From M269 sp964625615 (GTDB taxonomy: Bacteria > Pseudomonadota > Gammaproteobacteria > Enterobacterales > Alteromonadaceae), in assembly GCA_964625615.1 (NCBI GenBank), contig CAZVDU010000008.1:1-51008 (forward strand): a DNA stretch of 51,008 nt. Reading direction: 5' to 3'. Positions 23,842 to 33,800 of this stretch are shown one piece after another. The notes beneath the pieces are model-generated. The model searched no databases and had not been told where the DNA came from. It saw only the letters and a list, made by a program, of their open reading frames with translations. Each line of letters begins with the position of its first letter. The stretch's first letter is position 1. The translations under genes were made by a program, and so were the position numbers.

Positions 23842-24786
23842 ATGACGAGCATGAATTCAAAGATGATTAATCCATTATTCCTTATTTCAATAGCAACATT
23901 GATGTTGTTCAGTACACAAATTGACGCTGAAAACCTTTGTAAGGACTCAGGTGTTAAGTTACAGGTACTCGGTTCAGGGGGGCCTGAACTTAGTGATGGG
24001 CGAGCTTCGAGTAGTTATATCGTTTGGCATCAAGGGAAAGCGAGAATATTGGTCGACGCAGGACCAGGGAGTAGTGTTCTCTTTGATAAAGCACAGGCAG
24101 ACTTTGCTGATTTGGAAGCTATACTGTTAACACATCTGCATGTTGACCATAGTGCCGACATACCCGCCTACATAAAAGGAGCGTATTTTTCTTCTCGCAA
24201 TCGACCTTTGGTGGTTTACGGGCCAGACAAAAATAGGTTTATGCCCTCAACAAGTCAGTATTTAGATCGTTTGTTTGGAGCACAAGGTGCATTCCCTTAC
24301 CTCAGTAACTTTCTGGCTGGTAACAGAGGAGCTGATTTTAAATTATCTGCGATTGATGTACCCCTTGTTCGTGATGAAATATACCACTATGAATTGACTG
24401 ATGATGTTAATATCGGTGCTGTTTTCACACATCATGGGCCCGTGGCGTCTGTTGCATGGCAAGTTGATATAGCAGAATGCCGAATCACTTTCTCTGGTGA
24501 TATGAGTAATCAATACGATGTATTGGCTGACTTTGCCAAAGGTTCCGATGTATTGGTGATGAATCATGCTGTACCAGAGAGCGCGAGGGGTGTTGCCAGG
24601 AATTTACATATGCCACCCTCGGTGATTGGTGAAGTGGCAGGCAAAGCAAAGGTTAAAACAGTTGTGTTGTCGCATTTTATGCGTCGAACCATGGGGCAGG
24701 TTGAAAACGCTGTGGCGATCATAGAAAAGCAATTTAATGGTGATATTGAAATAGCAGTAGATCAGCTGATGATTGATGTCAATTAG
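23842..24786 (+). CDS. Exported metallo-beta-lactamase-fold hydrolase
   Basis: A 314-residue protein with a signal peptide (FLISIATLMLFSTQIDAE). The metal motif is THLHVDHSAD, preceded by DAGPGSSVLF; later ligands lie in FTHHGP, FSGDM and VVLSHFMRR. It resembles the RNase Z-like or arylsulfatase-like branch of the fold, but export makes tRNA processing unlikely. The substrate is unknown. ATG 23842 is used; ATG codons at 23851 and 23863 could also serve. Confidence 0.85.
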   Translation: MTSMNSKMINPLFLISIATLMLFSTQIDAENLCKDSGVKLQVLGSGGPELSDGRASSSYIVWHQGKARILVDAGPGSSVLFDKAQADFADLEAILLTHLHVDHSADIPAYIKGAYFSSRNRPLVVYGPDKNRFMPSTSQYLDRLFGAQGAFPYLSNFLAGNRGADFKLSAIDVPLVRDEIYHYELTDDVNIGAVFTHHGPVASVAWQVDIAECRITFSGDMSNQYDVLADFAKGSDVLVMNHAVPESARGVARNLHMPPSVIGEVAGKAKVKTVVLSHFMRRTMGQVENAVAIIEKQFNGDIEIAVDQLMIDVN

Positions 24787-24824
24787 CCTTGATGTCATAG
24801 GAATTAAAGGAGAAAACAATATTT

Positions 24825-25742
24825 ATGCAACTTTCAGTACTGGAGGTTAAAAAGCAGTATTCGACTGTTTTAGCAGTAGATGAGCTGTCATTTGATGTTA
24901 GTAAGGGAGAGATATTTGCACTGCTCGGTCCAAACGGCGCAGGTAAGTCTTCCACTATTCGTATGTTGATTGGTTTAACTAAATCGGACTCGGGAAGTAT
25001 CAAATTTACGGACGAAAAAGGCAAAGGCTATGAGCAGCTGCCAAGTGAGCTATTTGGCTATTTGCCAGAAGAACGTGGGCTATACCAAGAAGCTACCATA
25101 CTCAACACCTTGATTTACATGGCGCAACTCAAAGGCATGTCAAAGTCTGATGCGACAGAACAGGCAAATGAATGGCTTGACCGTTTTGATTTAGCTGACC
25201 GTAAAAAAGATGCTTTAAAATCCTTATCTAAAGGCAATCAGCAAAAAGTTCAGTTGATTAGTTCTGTCATTCATAGACCATCCATTGCATTCCTTGATGA
25301 GCCGTTTTCTGGATTGGATCCCGTTAATCAAGAGAAAGTGATTGAGTTTTTGAACACACTGAAAGAAAAAGGAACGACTATTATTCTGAGTGCCCACCAG
25401 ATGTCATTAGTTGAGAAGCTAGCTGATAGGTTCCTATTGATGAACAAAGGGAAATTAGCACTTTATGGTACTATGGACGATATAAGAGCCGAAACAAAGC
25501 TAGGTGCAACACTCATTGTACGTTTCAAGCAAGAAGTATTAGCAGAGGCTTTCTCGTTATCTGATGATATTAACCGTATAGAACAACCTGACGAGCAAAG
25601 CTTAGCATTTACCTTATCACCGACTTGCAATGTTCCAACATTATTACAAAAAATTCTGTCTGAACATGAAGTTGATACTATTCAAACACAACAACCTAGC
25701 TTACATGATATTTATCTCAACAGCGTGAAGGGAGAGCAATAA
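24825..25742 (+). CDS. ABC transporter ATP-binding protein (NatA-like)
   Basis: A 305-residue ATPase. Walker A is GPNGAGKSS (about 36-44), the signature is SKGNQQKVQ, Walker B is IAFLDEPFSGLDP, and the switch is LSAHQM. About 80 residues after the ATPase core match the C-terminal accessory domain seen in Na+/antibiotic exporter ATPases. AAAGGAG lies upstream at a somewhat long distance. It overlaps the permease gene by one base, and the pair probably exports ions or a toxic compound. Confidence 0.9.
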   Translation: MQLSVLEVKKQYSTVLAVDELSFDVSKGEIFALLGPNGAGKSSTIRMLIGLTKSDSGSIKFTDEKGKGYEQLPSELFGYLPEERGLYQEATILNTLIYMAQLKGMSKSDATEQANEWLDRFDLADRKKDALKSLSKGNQQKVQLISSVIHRPSIAFLDEPFSGLDPVNQEKVIEFLNTLKEKGTTIILSAHQMSLVEKLADRFLLMNKGKLALYGTMDDIRAETKLGATLIVRFKQEVLAEAFSLSDDINRIEQPDEQSLAFTLSPTCNVPTLLQKILSEHEVDTIQTQQPSLHDIYLNSVKGEQ

Positions 25743-26914
25743 TGGATAAGATATGGTTAGTTGCTCGTTGGGAGTTCATGCGTAACTTTAAGTGGAAACA
25801 AGAGCTCGTAGGCTACCTTGTTATGGTTGTGATATACGGTGCGATATTTGCGGTTCAGGTATGGAGTGAGACCAGCAAACAAGCAAATGTTAAACTAGGT
25901 GTTATGGGGAGCTTAGAAACAGAACTAACCCGTAAATTTGATGTTCAACAACTGGATAAGTCACCGGATTCAACGGTAATCTTTCAAATGATCGATGAAT
26001 TAAAGCTGGATGGAATCTTGACTATAGAAGAGGCTGACAAAGTGACTTTGTATGCGCCTCAAGAGAGCAGTTGGCAAGAAGAACTCAAAGAAGAGTTAGC
26101 GGATGCACAGAGAACTATTTTACTTAATTCTATGGATATTAATGAGGAGCAGCTAGCGAAGCTACAAGACCCTATTGAGCTCACTTTTGTTAATCAGGCA
26201 GAAGAAGTTGTTGGCAGTGGTGTCAAGCAATTAGGAATGCTGGTAGCGGTATTGTCTGCTGTAGCAGTATTTACGAGCTTTGGCTTGTCGATGACGTCAG
26301 TTACTCAAGAAAAGCAACACAGGATTACAGAGCAGTTATTGACATGTTTAACGCATCAACAATGGGTTGATGGAAAAGCGTTAGGGTTGTGCCTGTCAGG
26401 CCTTAAAAGCCTTGCATCAACAGCGATTATGATGGGAATTATTTTTACTGCTATTAGCGTATTCTCTGGATCCTCAGATGATACATTTGATGTTTCTGTG
26501 TCTGTTGTTATTCAGGTTTTATTGTTCTGTACCTTGGGCATTTTCTTCTGGAACTATGTCTTTGTTGGTTTTTCAGCAACTATCGATGATCCCAATCATT
26601 CAGGTAAAACAGGTATGATGATGTTACCTATGCTACCGGTTATGATGGTATTCATTGTTACTGGAGAACCAAACGGGCAAGTGGCAAAGCTATTGTCACT
26701 GTTTCCATTGACCTCAATCAGCTTTATGCCAATGAGAATAGCGTCGATGGACGTACCTCTCTGGCAAGTTGGCCTGTCACTCATTTTATTGTTGGCAGGA
26801 ATTTATTATGTTCGGCTATTTGCGTCGCGTATTTTCAGAGCGAATATTACACTGTTCGGCAAAGAGCCTGGCTGGGGTGAGATTTGGAGCAATATGCTAA
26901 AAAGTGATAAGTAA
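25742..26914 (+). CDS. ABC-2 permease (NatB-like)
   Basis: A 390-residue permease. One N-terminal membrane helix (about 22-40), a large extracytoplasmic loop of about 120 residues, then a five- to six-helix C-terminal block form the NatB/ABC-2 exporter layout. It includes the stretch VTQEKQHRITEQLLTC. It partners the ATPase gene that it overlaps. The stop codon abuts the start of the RIO kinase gene, so the three genes form one operon. Confidence 0.85.
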   Translation: MDKIWLVARWEFMRNFKWKQELVGYLVMVVIYGAIFAVQVWSETSKQANVKLGVMGSLETELTRKFDVQQLDKSPDSTVIFQMIDELKLDGILTIEEADKVTLYAPQESSWQEELKEELADAQRTILLNSMDINEEQLAKLQDPIELTFVNQAEEVVGSGVKQLGMLVAVLSAVAVFTSFGLSMTSVTQEKQHRITEQLLTCLTHQQWVDGKALGLCLSGLKSLASTAIMMGIIFTAISVFSGSSDDTFDVSVSVVIQVLLFCTLGIFFWNYVFVGFSATIDDPNHSGKTGMMMLPMLPVMMVFIVTGEPNGQVAKLLSLFPLTSISFMPMRIASMDVPLWQVGLSLILLLAGIYYVRLFASRIFRANITLFGKEPGWGEIWSNMLKSDK

Positions 26915-27769
26915 ATGAAGACACCAAAAAGGATACAGCCGCTTATTGAAGAGGGGCTTGTTGATGAAGTTGCCTATCAATTGATGAGTGGTAAAGAGGC
27001 GACGGTTTATGCGGTCAGAAAAGGAACTGAGTTACTCTGTGCCAAGGTTTACAAGGAGGCGATGAAACGAAGCTTTAAAAAAGCGGCCCAATACCAAGAA
27101 GGTAGAAAAGTGCGCAATACGCGGCGCGCCAGAGCAATGGAAAAGGGCTCCAAGTTCGGCCGTAAACAGCAAGAAGAAGCGTGGCAAACTGCTGAAGTTG
27201 ATGCGCTTTTTAAGCTTGATAAGGCTGGTGTTAGAGTTCCTCAACCCTATGGATGTTATGACGGCGTATTATTGATGGAGTTAATCACCCATGAAAATGG
27301 TGAGGTTGGTTCGCGTTTGAATGATATATCAATGTCTGCTGAACAAGCAGCCGAAGATCACGCTCTTGTCATGACCTATGTGATGCGCATGTTGTGCGTG
27401 GGCATTGTTCATGGAGATTTGTCCGAGTTTAATGTACTTGTTGACGACTACGGACCTGTCATTATTGATTTGCCTCAAGCTGTCGACGCGGCAGCGAATA
27501 ATAATGCTTACAAAATGTTAAGTCGCGATGTACGCAATATGACGGAATATTATGGCCAATACGCACCGCAATTATTGGACACTAACTATGCTAAAGAAAT
27601 GTGGACATTGTTTGAAGAAGGGCTACTGACACCGGAAACTGAGTTGACCGGCTATGTCAGTATTGATGAATCTCGTGCTAACGTCGATGCTGTCCTAGAA
27701 GAAATAAAGGCAGCTTTTGAAGAGCAACAAGAACATCTTGAACGCATTAAAATAGCAGAAGAGTCTTAG
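26915..27769 (+). CDS. RIO1-type serine/threonine protein kinase
   Basis: A 284-residue kinase of the RIO1 family. The nucleotide loop is MSGKEATVYAV, the Lys follows in CAKVYKE, the catalytic loop is VHGDLSEFNVLV and the metal loop is VIIDLPQAVD. Basic residues 50-85 form the RIO1-like flexible region. Bacterial members include the Pseudomonas PA4780 type; their targets are little known. It starts directly after the permease stop, which suggests it is made together with the ABC transporter. Confidence 0.92.
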   Translation: MKTPKRIQPLIEEGLVDEVAYQLMSGKEATVYAVRKGTELLCAKVYKEAMKRSFKKAAQYQEGRKVRNTRRARAMEKGSKFGRKQQEEAWQTAEVDALFKLDKAGVRVPQPYGCYDGVLLMELITHENGEVGSRLNDISMSAEQAAEDHALVMTYVMRMLCVGIVHGDLSEFNVLVDDYGPVIIDLPQAVDAAANNNAYKMLSRDVRNMTEYYGQYAPQLLDTNYAKEMWTLFEEGLLTPETELTGYVSIDESRANVDAVLEEIKAAFEEQQEHLERIKIAEES

Positions 27770-27936
27770 TGAGATTCAATGTTAGCCATTAACACTCTAA
27801 GACTATTGTCATACAAAGTTAGCAGGTAATAGTGGGATTAAGGGAAAAAGTACTTTTATCTGCGAATTTTTGAGCTAATTTCTTTATAATGCCTGTCTAG
27901 TAAAATGTCTTTTAATGTTAGAAACGAGTAGTAAGC

Positions 27937-28308
27937 ATGTCATTTTTTATTAACCTAATTCGCAATTTGCTGGGCAGCATTATTGTTTTCTTTGATGTTA
28001 TTTCCCGTCCTAGAAAGTTGCAAAGGGACGAAGAAGAACAAAGTAAAATTGAGTCTGAGCTAGCCAATTTGTCTCTCTACCAGTTTTATTCTTGCCCATT
28101 TTGTATCAAAACTCGCCGGGCGTTGCATAAGCTTAATCTGCCGGTGGAAAAGCGTAGTGTGTCTCGTGGCAGCCCTTATCGCCAAGAACTTATTGAACAA
28201 GGTGGAAAAGTGCAGGCTCCTTGTTTGCGTATCGAGAAAAACGGTGGTGTTGAATGGATGTACGAATCCTCAGATATCATTCGTTACTTAGAACAACGCT
28301 TTAGCTAG
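27937..28308 (+). CDS. Membrane-anchored glutaredoxin-like protein
   Basis: A 123-residue protein. A hydrophobic N-terminal segment (FINLIRNLLGSIIVFFDVI) is followed by a glutaredoxin/GST N-terminal fold with the CPFC active site (YSCPFCIKTRRALHKLNL) and the cis-Pro in VQAPCLRIE. The ending YESSDIIRYLEQRF is typical. It may reduce disulfides or glutathione adducts near the inner membrane. It is upstream of the coiled-coil protein and erpA. Confidence 0.88.
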   Translation: MSFFINLIRNLLGSIIVFFDVISRPRKLQRDEEEQSKIESELANLSLYQFYSCPFCIKTRRALHKLNLPVEKRSVSRGSPYRQELIEQGGKVQAPCLRIEKNGGVEWMYESSDIIRYLEQRFS

Positions 28309-28332
28309 TTCTAGCGATTCGAAAGGTCTCTG

Positions 28333-29034
28333 ATGCAGATGAATCAAATTAAAAAGCGCGTTGGTGCTATGCGCTTTTATATCATTTGTCTTGCCGCGTT
28401 AGGCGGGGTGGCTTACCTTGGCTTTCTGCTCGGTAATGCAGAGAGGGAACTACAAGCTGAAAAAATAAAGGGGTTAGAGCAAAGTTTAAACAATCTTAAT
28501 GCCGACAATAATGCTGTGACCAAACGCCTCAATATCACAGGTGTAGAGCTTGAAGTTGAGAGGTTAGCTGGTCAAAACACGCAACTGACTATCAAAGACA
28601 TGCTTGAAAAGAACAACGAGCTAAGGCGGGAGTTATCTTTTTATCAGAAAGTGATGGCGCCTGAGCTTGAAGAAGAAGGTTTTACTATCGAGTCATTGAA
28701 CATCGAAGGCACGAGTAGTACTAACTTTTTTCGTTTTGCCTTAGTCGTTATGCAAAGAGATAAGCGCAAGAATTATGTCAAGGGGCAAGCCGAACTGTCG
28801 TTGTTGGGGAGTTTGGAAGGTAAACCTGAGAAACTCGATCTATTAGTGTTAGCCTCGCTAGGGAAGAAGGTTGAGTTTAGCTTCAAATATTTTGATGTTA
28901 TCGAAGGCGAGGTTGTTCTTCCTGAAGGCTTTGTGCCTGAAAAGGTTGTTGTAAATACACAATTAGCAGATGCGAAGTGGGGGAAGGGGGCTTTGCAACG
29001 TACCTTTGATTGGCAAGATTTAGTTGCCGGGTAA
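28333..29034 (+). CDS. Inner membrane coiled-coil protein (DUF6776-like)
   Basis: A 233-residue protein with one N-terminal membrane helix (FYIICLAALGGVAYLGFLLG), a coiled coil of about 80 residues (ELQAEKIKGLEQSLNNLN and on), and a C-terminal beta-rich domain. It resembles the DUF6776 proteins found upstream of erpA in pseudomonads and relatives. The function is unknown; a bactofilin gene often seen nearby is missing here. Confidence 0.7.
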   Translation: MQMNQIKKRVGAMRFYIICLAALGGVAYLGFLLGNAERELQAEKIKGLEQSLNNLNADNNAVTKRLNITGVELEVERLAGQNTQLTIKDMLEKNNELRRELSFYQKVMAPELEEEGFTIESLNIEGTSSTNFFRFALVVMQRDKRKNYVKGQAELSLLGSLEGKPEKLDLLVLASLGKKVEFSFKYFDVIEGEVVLPEGFVPEKVVVNTQLADAKWGKGALQRTFDWQDLVAG

Positions 29035-29054
29035 TGCCACTTCTACAGGGATGA

Positions 29055-29079
29055 ATACTTGATTAAATTAGTCAGGTAT
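29055..29079 (+). promoter_or_regulatory. IscR type 1 binding site upstream of erpA
   Basis: The 25-bp site reads ATACTTGA, then TTAAATTAG, then TCAGGTAT. It matches the E. coli IscR type 1 consensus (ATASYYGACTRWWW/YAGTCRRSTAT) at 24 of 25 positions. The -10 TATAAT lies at 29103-29108, so the site overlaps or just precedes the -35. Holo-IscR represses erpA in E. coli by such a site; the same control is inferred. Confidence 0.75.
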
Positions 29080-29154
29080 TACATAATTTACGCCCCCCTT
29101 GTTATAATGGTTGTTTTTCTAACCTTGGGTGGCCGAAGATAAAAGAGGTTATAC

Positions 29155-29499
29155 ATGTCAGTTGAAGTCGCTTTGCCAATAGAATTTTCTGATGCGGCAG
29201 CTCGTAAAGTTAAAGAATTAGTCGAAGAAGAAGAAAATCCGTCACTCAAGTTGAGAGTCTATGTTACCGGCGGCGGGTGTTCAGGTTTCCAATACGGCTT
29301 TACGTTTGATGAAAAGGTTAATGAAGGTGACACAACTATAGAAAAAGACAGTGTAGTGCTCGTTGTTGACCCGATGAGTTTGCAATACTTAGTGGGTGGA
29401 GAAGTCGACTATTCAGAGGGTTTACAAGGCTCTCGATTTTTAATCAATAATCCAAATGCTACGACTACCTGCGGATGTGGAGCAAGTTTTAGTGTCTAA
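29155..29499 (+). CDS. erpA: ErpA, A-type iron-sulfur carrier
   Basis: A 114-residue A-type carrier of normal length. The three cluster cysteines are in GGGCSGFQYG and the C-terminal TTCGCGASFSV. It passes Fe-S clusters to target proteins such as isoprenoid enzymes. GAGG precedes ATG 29155. An IscR type site and a TATAAT box lie upstream. IscA is the alternative, but context and the missing isc operon favour ErpA. Confidence 0.93.
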   Translation: MSVEVALPIEFSDAAARKVKELVEEEENPSLKLRVYVTGGGCSGFQYGFTFDEKVNEGDTTIEKDSVVLVVDPMSLQYLVGGEVDYSEGLQGSRFLINNPNATTTCGCGASFSV

Positions 29500-29547
29500 T
29501 TTGACCGATATCTACATTCGGTAGTTTGAATATTCCCTCATAGAAAG

Positions 29548-29591
29548 TCTTGTTATTGGCCTGTAACACTTTGAGTGTATTAATAACAAGA
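29548..29591. repeat. 10-bp perfect inverted repeat after erpA
   Basis: TCTTGTTATT (29548-29557) and AATAACAAGA (29582-29591) are exact reverse complements, and the loop contains a further ACACT/AGTGT pair. It lies in the erpA-RND intergenic region. No T run follows on the plus strand. It could be an operator or a factor-aided terminator. Confidence 0.45.
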
Positions 29592-29771
29592 AAAACACTA
29601 CATATTGGCATACAATAGTGTACTAATCGGTCTATTAATTAGGCTCTGTTGATTTTTTCTGTATATATTTACAGCGATTTGTTTGCTTCTTACAAAGAAG
29701 GTTTTGTGAAATACACAAATCTGCATGAGATCATCAGGTTCTAAGTATTTGTCAGGAATTTTATTTAATTT

Positions 29772-30842
29772 ATGCGTTCTTTTTTCTCTCGTATCCAACG
29801 TCAACCTATTTGGATTGCACTATTTATTGTTGTTATGCTCAGTCTTTGGGTAGGCTCCGGCATGCTTAATAAAGAGCAGGTACAAAATGACACAGAGACC
29901 AAACAGGTATTACAAAAAGTTCGTGTGACACCTATGCAAGCGGTGCAGGTGGAAAGAGAAATTAAGCTCTATGGCCGCACAGAGCCAGATCGCATGGCAA
30001 CTCTGCGTTCGGAGAGCAATGCACGTGTTATCGAGGTCATGGTTGAAAAAGGACAAGCTGTTCTTAAGGGTGATCTTCTGGTCAGGCTTAATACTAATGA
30101 TCTTGAACAAAGGTTAGTTTCAGCCAAAGCTTTGAAAAAGCAAATGGCGCTAGAGCTCAAAGCGTCGAAATCGCTAGGCAAAAAAGGCTATCAATCTGAA
30201 GCCAATCTGGCCCAAGCGGAAGCAAATGTCCAATCGGCCGAAGCACAAATTGAAACGCTAGAGCTAGCCATTGCACGAACCTATATCAAGGCGCCTTTTG
30301 ATGGCGTAGTGAATGAACGTTTTGTTGAGCTGGGGGATTATCTGCGAGAAGGCGATGATATTGCTCAAGTAGTCGATCTAGATCCATTAGTTATCAGTGC
30401 AGATGTGACAGAAGCCGATATTAGTCGATTACAAATGCAACAAACTGCTATAGGTCGTGTTGTGTCTGGGCAGGTCCTAGAAGGAAAAATCAGATATATT
30501 TCTAGTGTATCTACAGAAGGAACGAATACCTTTCCTATTGAGGTTGCGGTAGATAACACTGATGGTAAATATGTTGCTGGTATGAGCACTGAACTATCTA
30601 TACCACTTGACGAGGCCTGGGCAATTAAGATTACACCTGCTGTTATCGCGTTAGATGAGCAAGGTAATATTGGTGTTAAAACAGTTGAACAACGCCGCGT
30701 TAAATTTGTCCCCATTGATATCGTAAAAAGCGGACGTGATGGTGTTTGGCTTGCTGGGTTAGGTCGTTCAGCAGACGTTATTACACTTGGTCAAGGGTTT
30801 GTCAGGGACGGCGATGAGGTTGATGTGGTTACAGCACAATGA
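29772..30842 (+). CDS. RND efflux periplasmic adaptor (membrane fusion protein)
   Basis: A 356-residue adaptor. An N-terminal membrane segment (IALFIVVMLSLWVGSGML) anchors it. The lipoyl half-motifs are ARVIEVMVEKGQAVLKGDLLVRL and YIKAPFDGVVNERF, cut by a hairpin region, followed by beta-barrel and membrane-proximal domains. It links the RND pump to an outer membrane channel, which is not encoded here. It overlaps the pump gene by 4 bases. Confidence 0.92.
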   Translation: MRSFFSRIQRQPIWIALFIVVMLSLWVGSGMLNKEQVQNDTETKQVLQKVRVTPMQAVQVEREIKLYGRTEPDRMATLRSESNARVIEVMVEKGQAVLKGDLLVRLNTNDLEQRLVSAKALKKQMALELKASKSLGKKGYQSEANLAQAEANVQSAEAQIETLELAIARTYIKAPFDGVVNERFVELGDYLREGDDIAQVVDLDPLVISADVTEADISRLQMQQTAIGRVVSGQVLEGKIRYISSVSTEGTNTFPIEVAVDNTDGKYVAGMSTELSIPLDEAWAIKITPAVIALDEQGNIGVKTVEQRRVKFVPIDIVKSGRDGVWLAGLGRSADVITLGQGFVRDGDEVDVVTAQ

Positions 30843-33800
30843 ATGACATGATTCAGGCGATACTCAATCGCACTCGCACAGTTTTGATGGTCTTTGTCCT
30901 GTTAATGATTGCAGGTGCAGTGACTTATGTGAATATCCCTAAGGAATCAAACCCCGATATTCCAATTCCTGTTGTTTATGTCTCTATTGTTCACGACGGT
31001 ATTTCACCAGAAGATGCTGAGCGTATGATCGTACGACCAATGGAACGAGAGCTGCGCTCCATTGACGGTATTAAGGAAATGCGAGCTACTGCCTCAGAGG
31101 GTTCCGCGAACATCACACTAGAGTTTCTTGCCGGTCTAGATTCGAAAGATGTACTCGCCGATGTACGTGACAAAGTCACGGTAGCCAGGGCAAAACTACC
31201 AGCAGAAAGTGAAGAACCAACTATTCACGAAGTTACATTAGCTGGCCAGCAGGCTGTTATTACTGTTGTTTTGTCTGGGCCGTTGTCTGAACGCGCTTTG
31301 GTCACTATTGCTAGAGAGCTTAAAGATCAAATCGAGACAATGAGTGAAATATTGGAAGTCGATGTTGGTGGCGACAGAGAAGATTTGGTTGAGGTACTTG
31401 TTGATCCTTTGTTGATGGAGAGTTACGGACTCGACCAAACTGACATATTTAACCTTTTATCTCGTAATAATCAGCTAGTACCTGCTGGTAATCTTGACAC
31501 GGGAAAGGGGAGCTTTGCTGTCAAAGTACCTTCTGTTTTTGAGAGTGTCGAAGATATTCTCGAACAACCTATTAAAGTAGAAGACGAGCGTGTCATTACA
31601 TTTGATGATGTTGCTGATGTCAGACGTAGTTATACCGACCCTACCAGTTTTGCGCGACTAAATGGTTACGCCTCGGTTTCTTTAGAAGTTAAAAAACGCC
31701 CGGGCGAAAACATTCTGATTACTGTCGACAAAGTGAAGGCTTTGGTCGAGAGAGCGAAAGCATTACCGACTTGGCCAAATGCACTTGAAGTGACATATAC
31801 AGGCGACCAAACCAAAGACGTGAACACGATGTTGAGTGATCTTCAAAATAACGTTACGTCAGCTATCATCTTGGTTGCCGTCGTTATTGTCGCTATTTTG
31901 GGGTTACGTACCGCAGGCCTGGTAGGGATTGCAATTCCTGGGTCGTTCTTGACAGGTATCTTGCTTATTTCAATGTTTGGTTACACCTTGAATATGGTGG
32001 TCTTGTTCTCGCTGATTATGGCTGTAGGCATGTTAGTTGATGGGGCTATCGTTGTGACTGAATTTGCCGATCGTTGTATGAGTGAAGGCATGGACAAGAA
32101 AAAAGCTTATGCCTTAGCCTCACAACGTATGAGTTGGCCTATTATTGCATCAACGGCAACAACATTAGCGGCATTTGCGCCCCTTATGTTTTGGCCTGGA
32201 ATGGTTGGTGAGTTTATGAAGTTCTTGCCATTCACCCTTATAGCGACTTTATCAGCTTCACTCGTTATGGCATTGATATTTGTGCCGGTTCTTGGACAAC
32301 TTATTGGTAAGCCACGTTATATAAAACCAGAAGTCCGCGACCAAATGCTACAAGCCGAAAATGGCGATATAAGAACGCTCAAAGGATTTACGGGTAAGTA
32401 TGTTAATACGTTAGCTGCGGCTATAGAACATCCATGGAAAGTGCTTTTGGGGGCAATCTTCATCGCTGTTGTTACGATCATGGCTTATGCAAATTCGGGC
32501 TTAGGCTCAGAGTTTTTCCCAAATGTAGATTCAACAGGCATCAACATTGATGTTCGTTCTTATGGGGATTTATCTGTTTTCGAAAAAGACGCTGTTATCA
32601 AAGAAGTCGAGCGAGAGCTTTCCGGTATAGATGCTATTGAAACCTTGTATTCGCGCAGTGGAGGTAGTGATGAAGTTGGCTATTTACGGCTGAATTTAAA
32701 AGATTGGCAATATCGAGATCATTCAGATGTTGTCATTAAACAGGTACAGGAACGTCTCAGAGTTTTACCTGGTTTAGATATTGAAGTCAGACCCGACGAT
32801 AATGGTCCTCAACAGGGTAAAGACTTGCAGCTTAGACTAACGTCTCGATCCCCGGAATTGCTTCAACCTGCGGCGCTTAAAATAAGAAGTGCATTAGAAG
32901 CAGACGGGCGTTTTACCGCTATTGGGGATAATGCACCTAAGCCAGGTATTGAATGGCAGTTAAAAGTAGATAGAAGTGACGCCGCTCGCTTTAATGCAGA
33001 TGCTACTTTGGTGGGTAATACGGTTCAGTTTGTAACAACAGGGCTTAAAGTTGGAGAGTATCGTCCTGATGATGTTGATGATGAACTGGATATTCGTGTC
33101 CGTTTCCCCGCAGAAGATCGTTATATTGGGGCATTAGATACTTTACGTGTTAAAACGCCACAAGGTATGGTGCCAATAAGTAATTTTGTTACACGTACCC
33201 CTCAACCAAAAACAGATCTAATTCGCCATATCGACAGTCGTCGAGTAATAAGTGTTGAGGCGAATATGGCACCTGGAGAACAGCTATCTATTGTTTTACC
33301 TGAATTAATGGAAAAGCTACCCAGTTTGAATTTAGATCCTCGCGTGAATATCAATGTTGAAGGACAAAGTGCGCAACAAGATGAGTCTCAAGCTTTTTTG
33401 ATGAATGCGCTGCTAGTAGCACTCTTCGTTATGGCAATTATCCTGGTTACTCAGTTCAATAGTTTCTATCAGGCGTTTTTAATTCTGAGTGCGGTATTAT
33501 TCTCTACAGTTGGCGTTTTCTTAGGGTTGTTAATATTACAAAAGCCTTTTGGTGTGGTGATGTCAGGTATCGGTGTTATTGCTTTGGCTGGGATAGTTGT
33601 TAACAATAATATTGTATTGATTGATACTTACAACGTGTTACGTAAACAAGGTATGAATGCGCTTGAAGCAATACTGCGAGCAGGTGCGCAACGACTTCGG
33701 CCAGTATTACTTACAACAGTTACAACGATACTAGGCCTCATGCCTATGGTGCTTGAAATAAATATTAACTTTATCGGGCGTGTTGTTGAAATTGGTGGCC

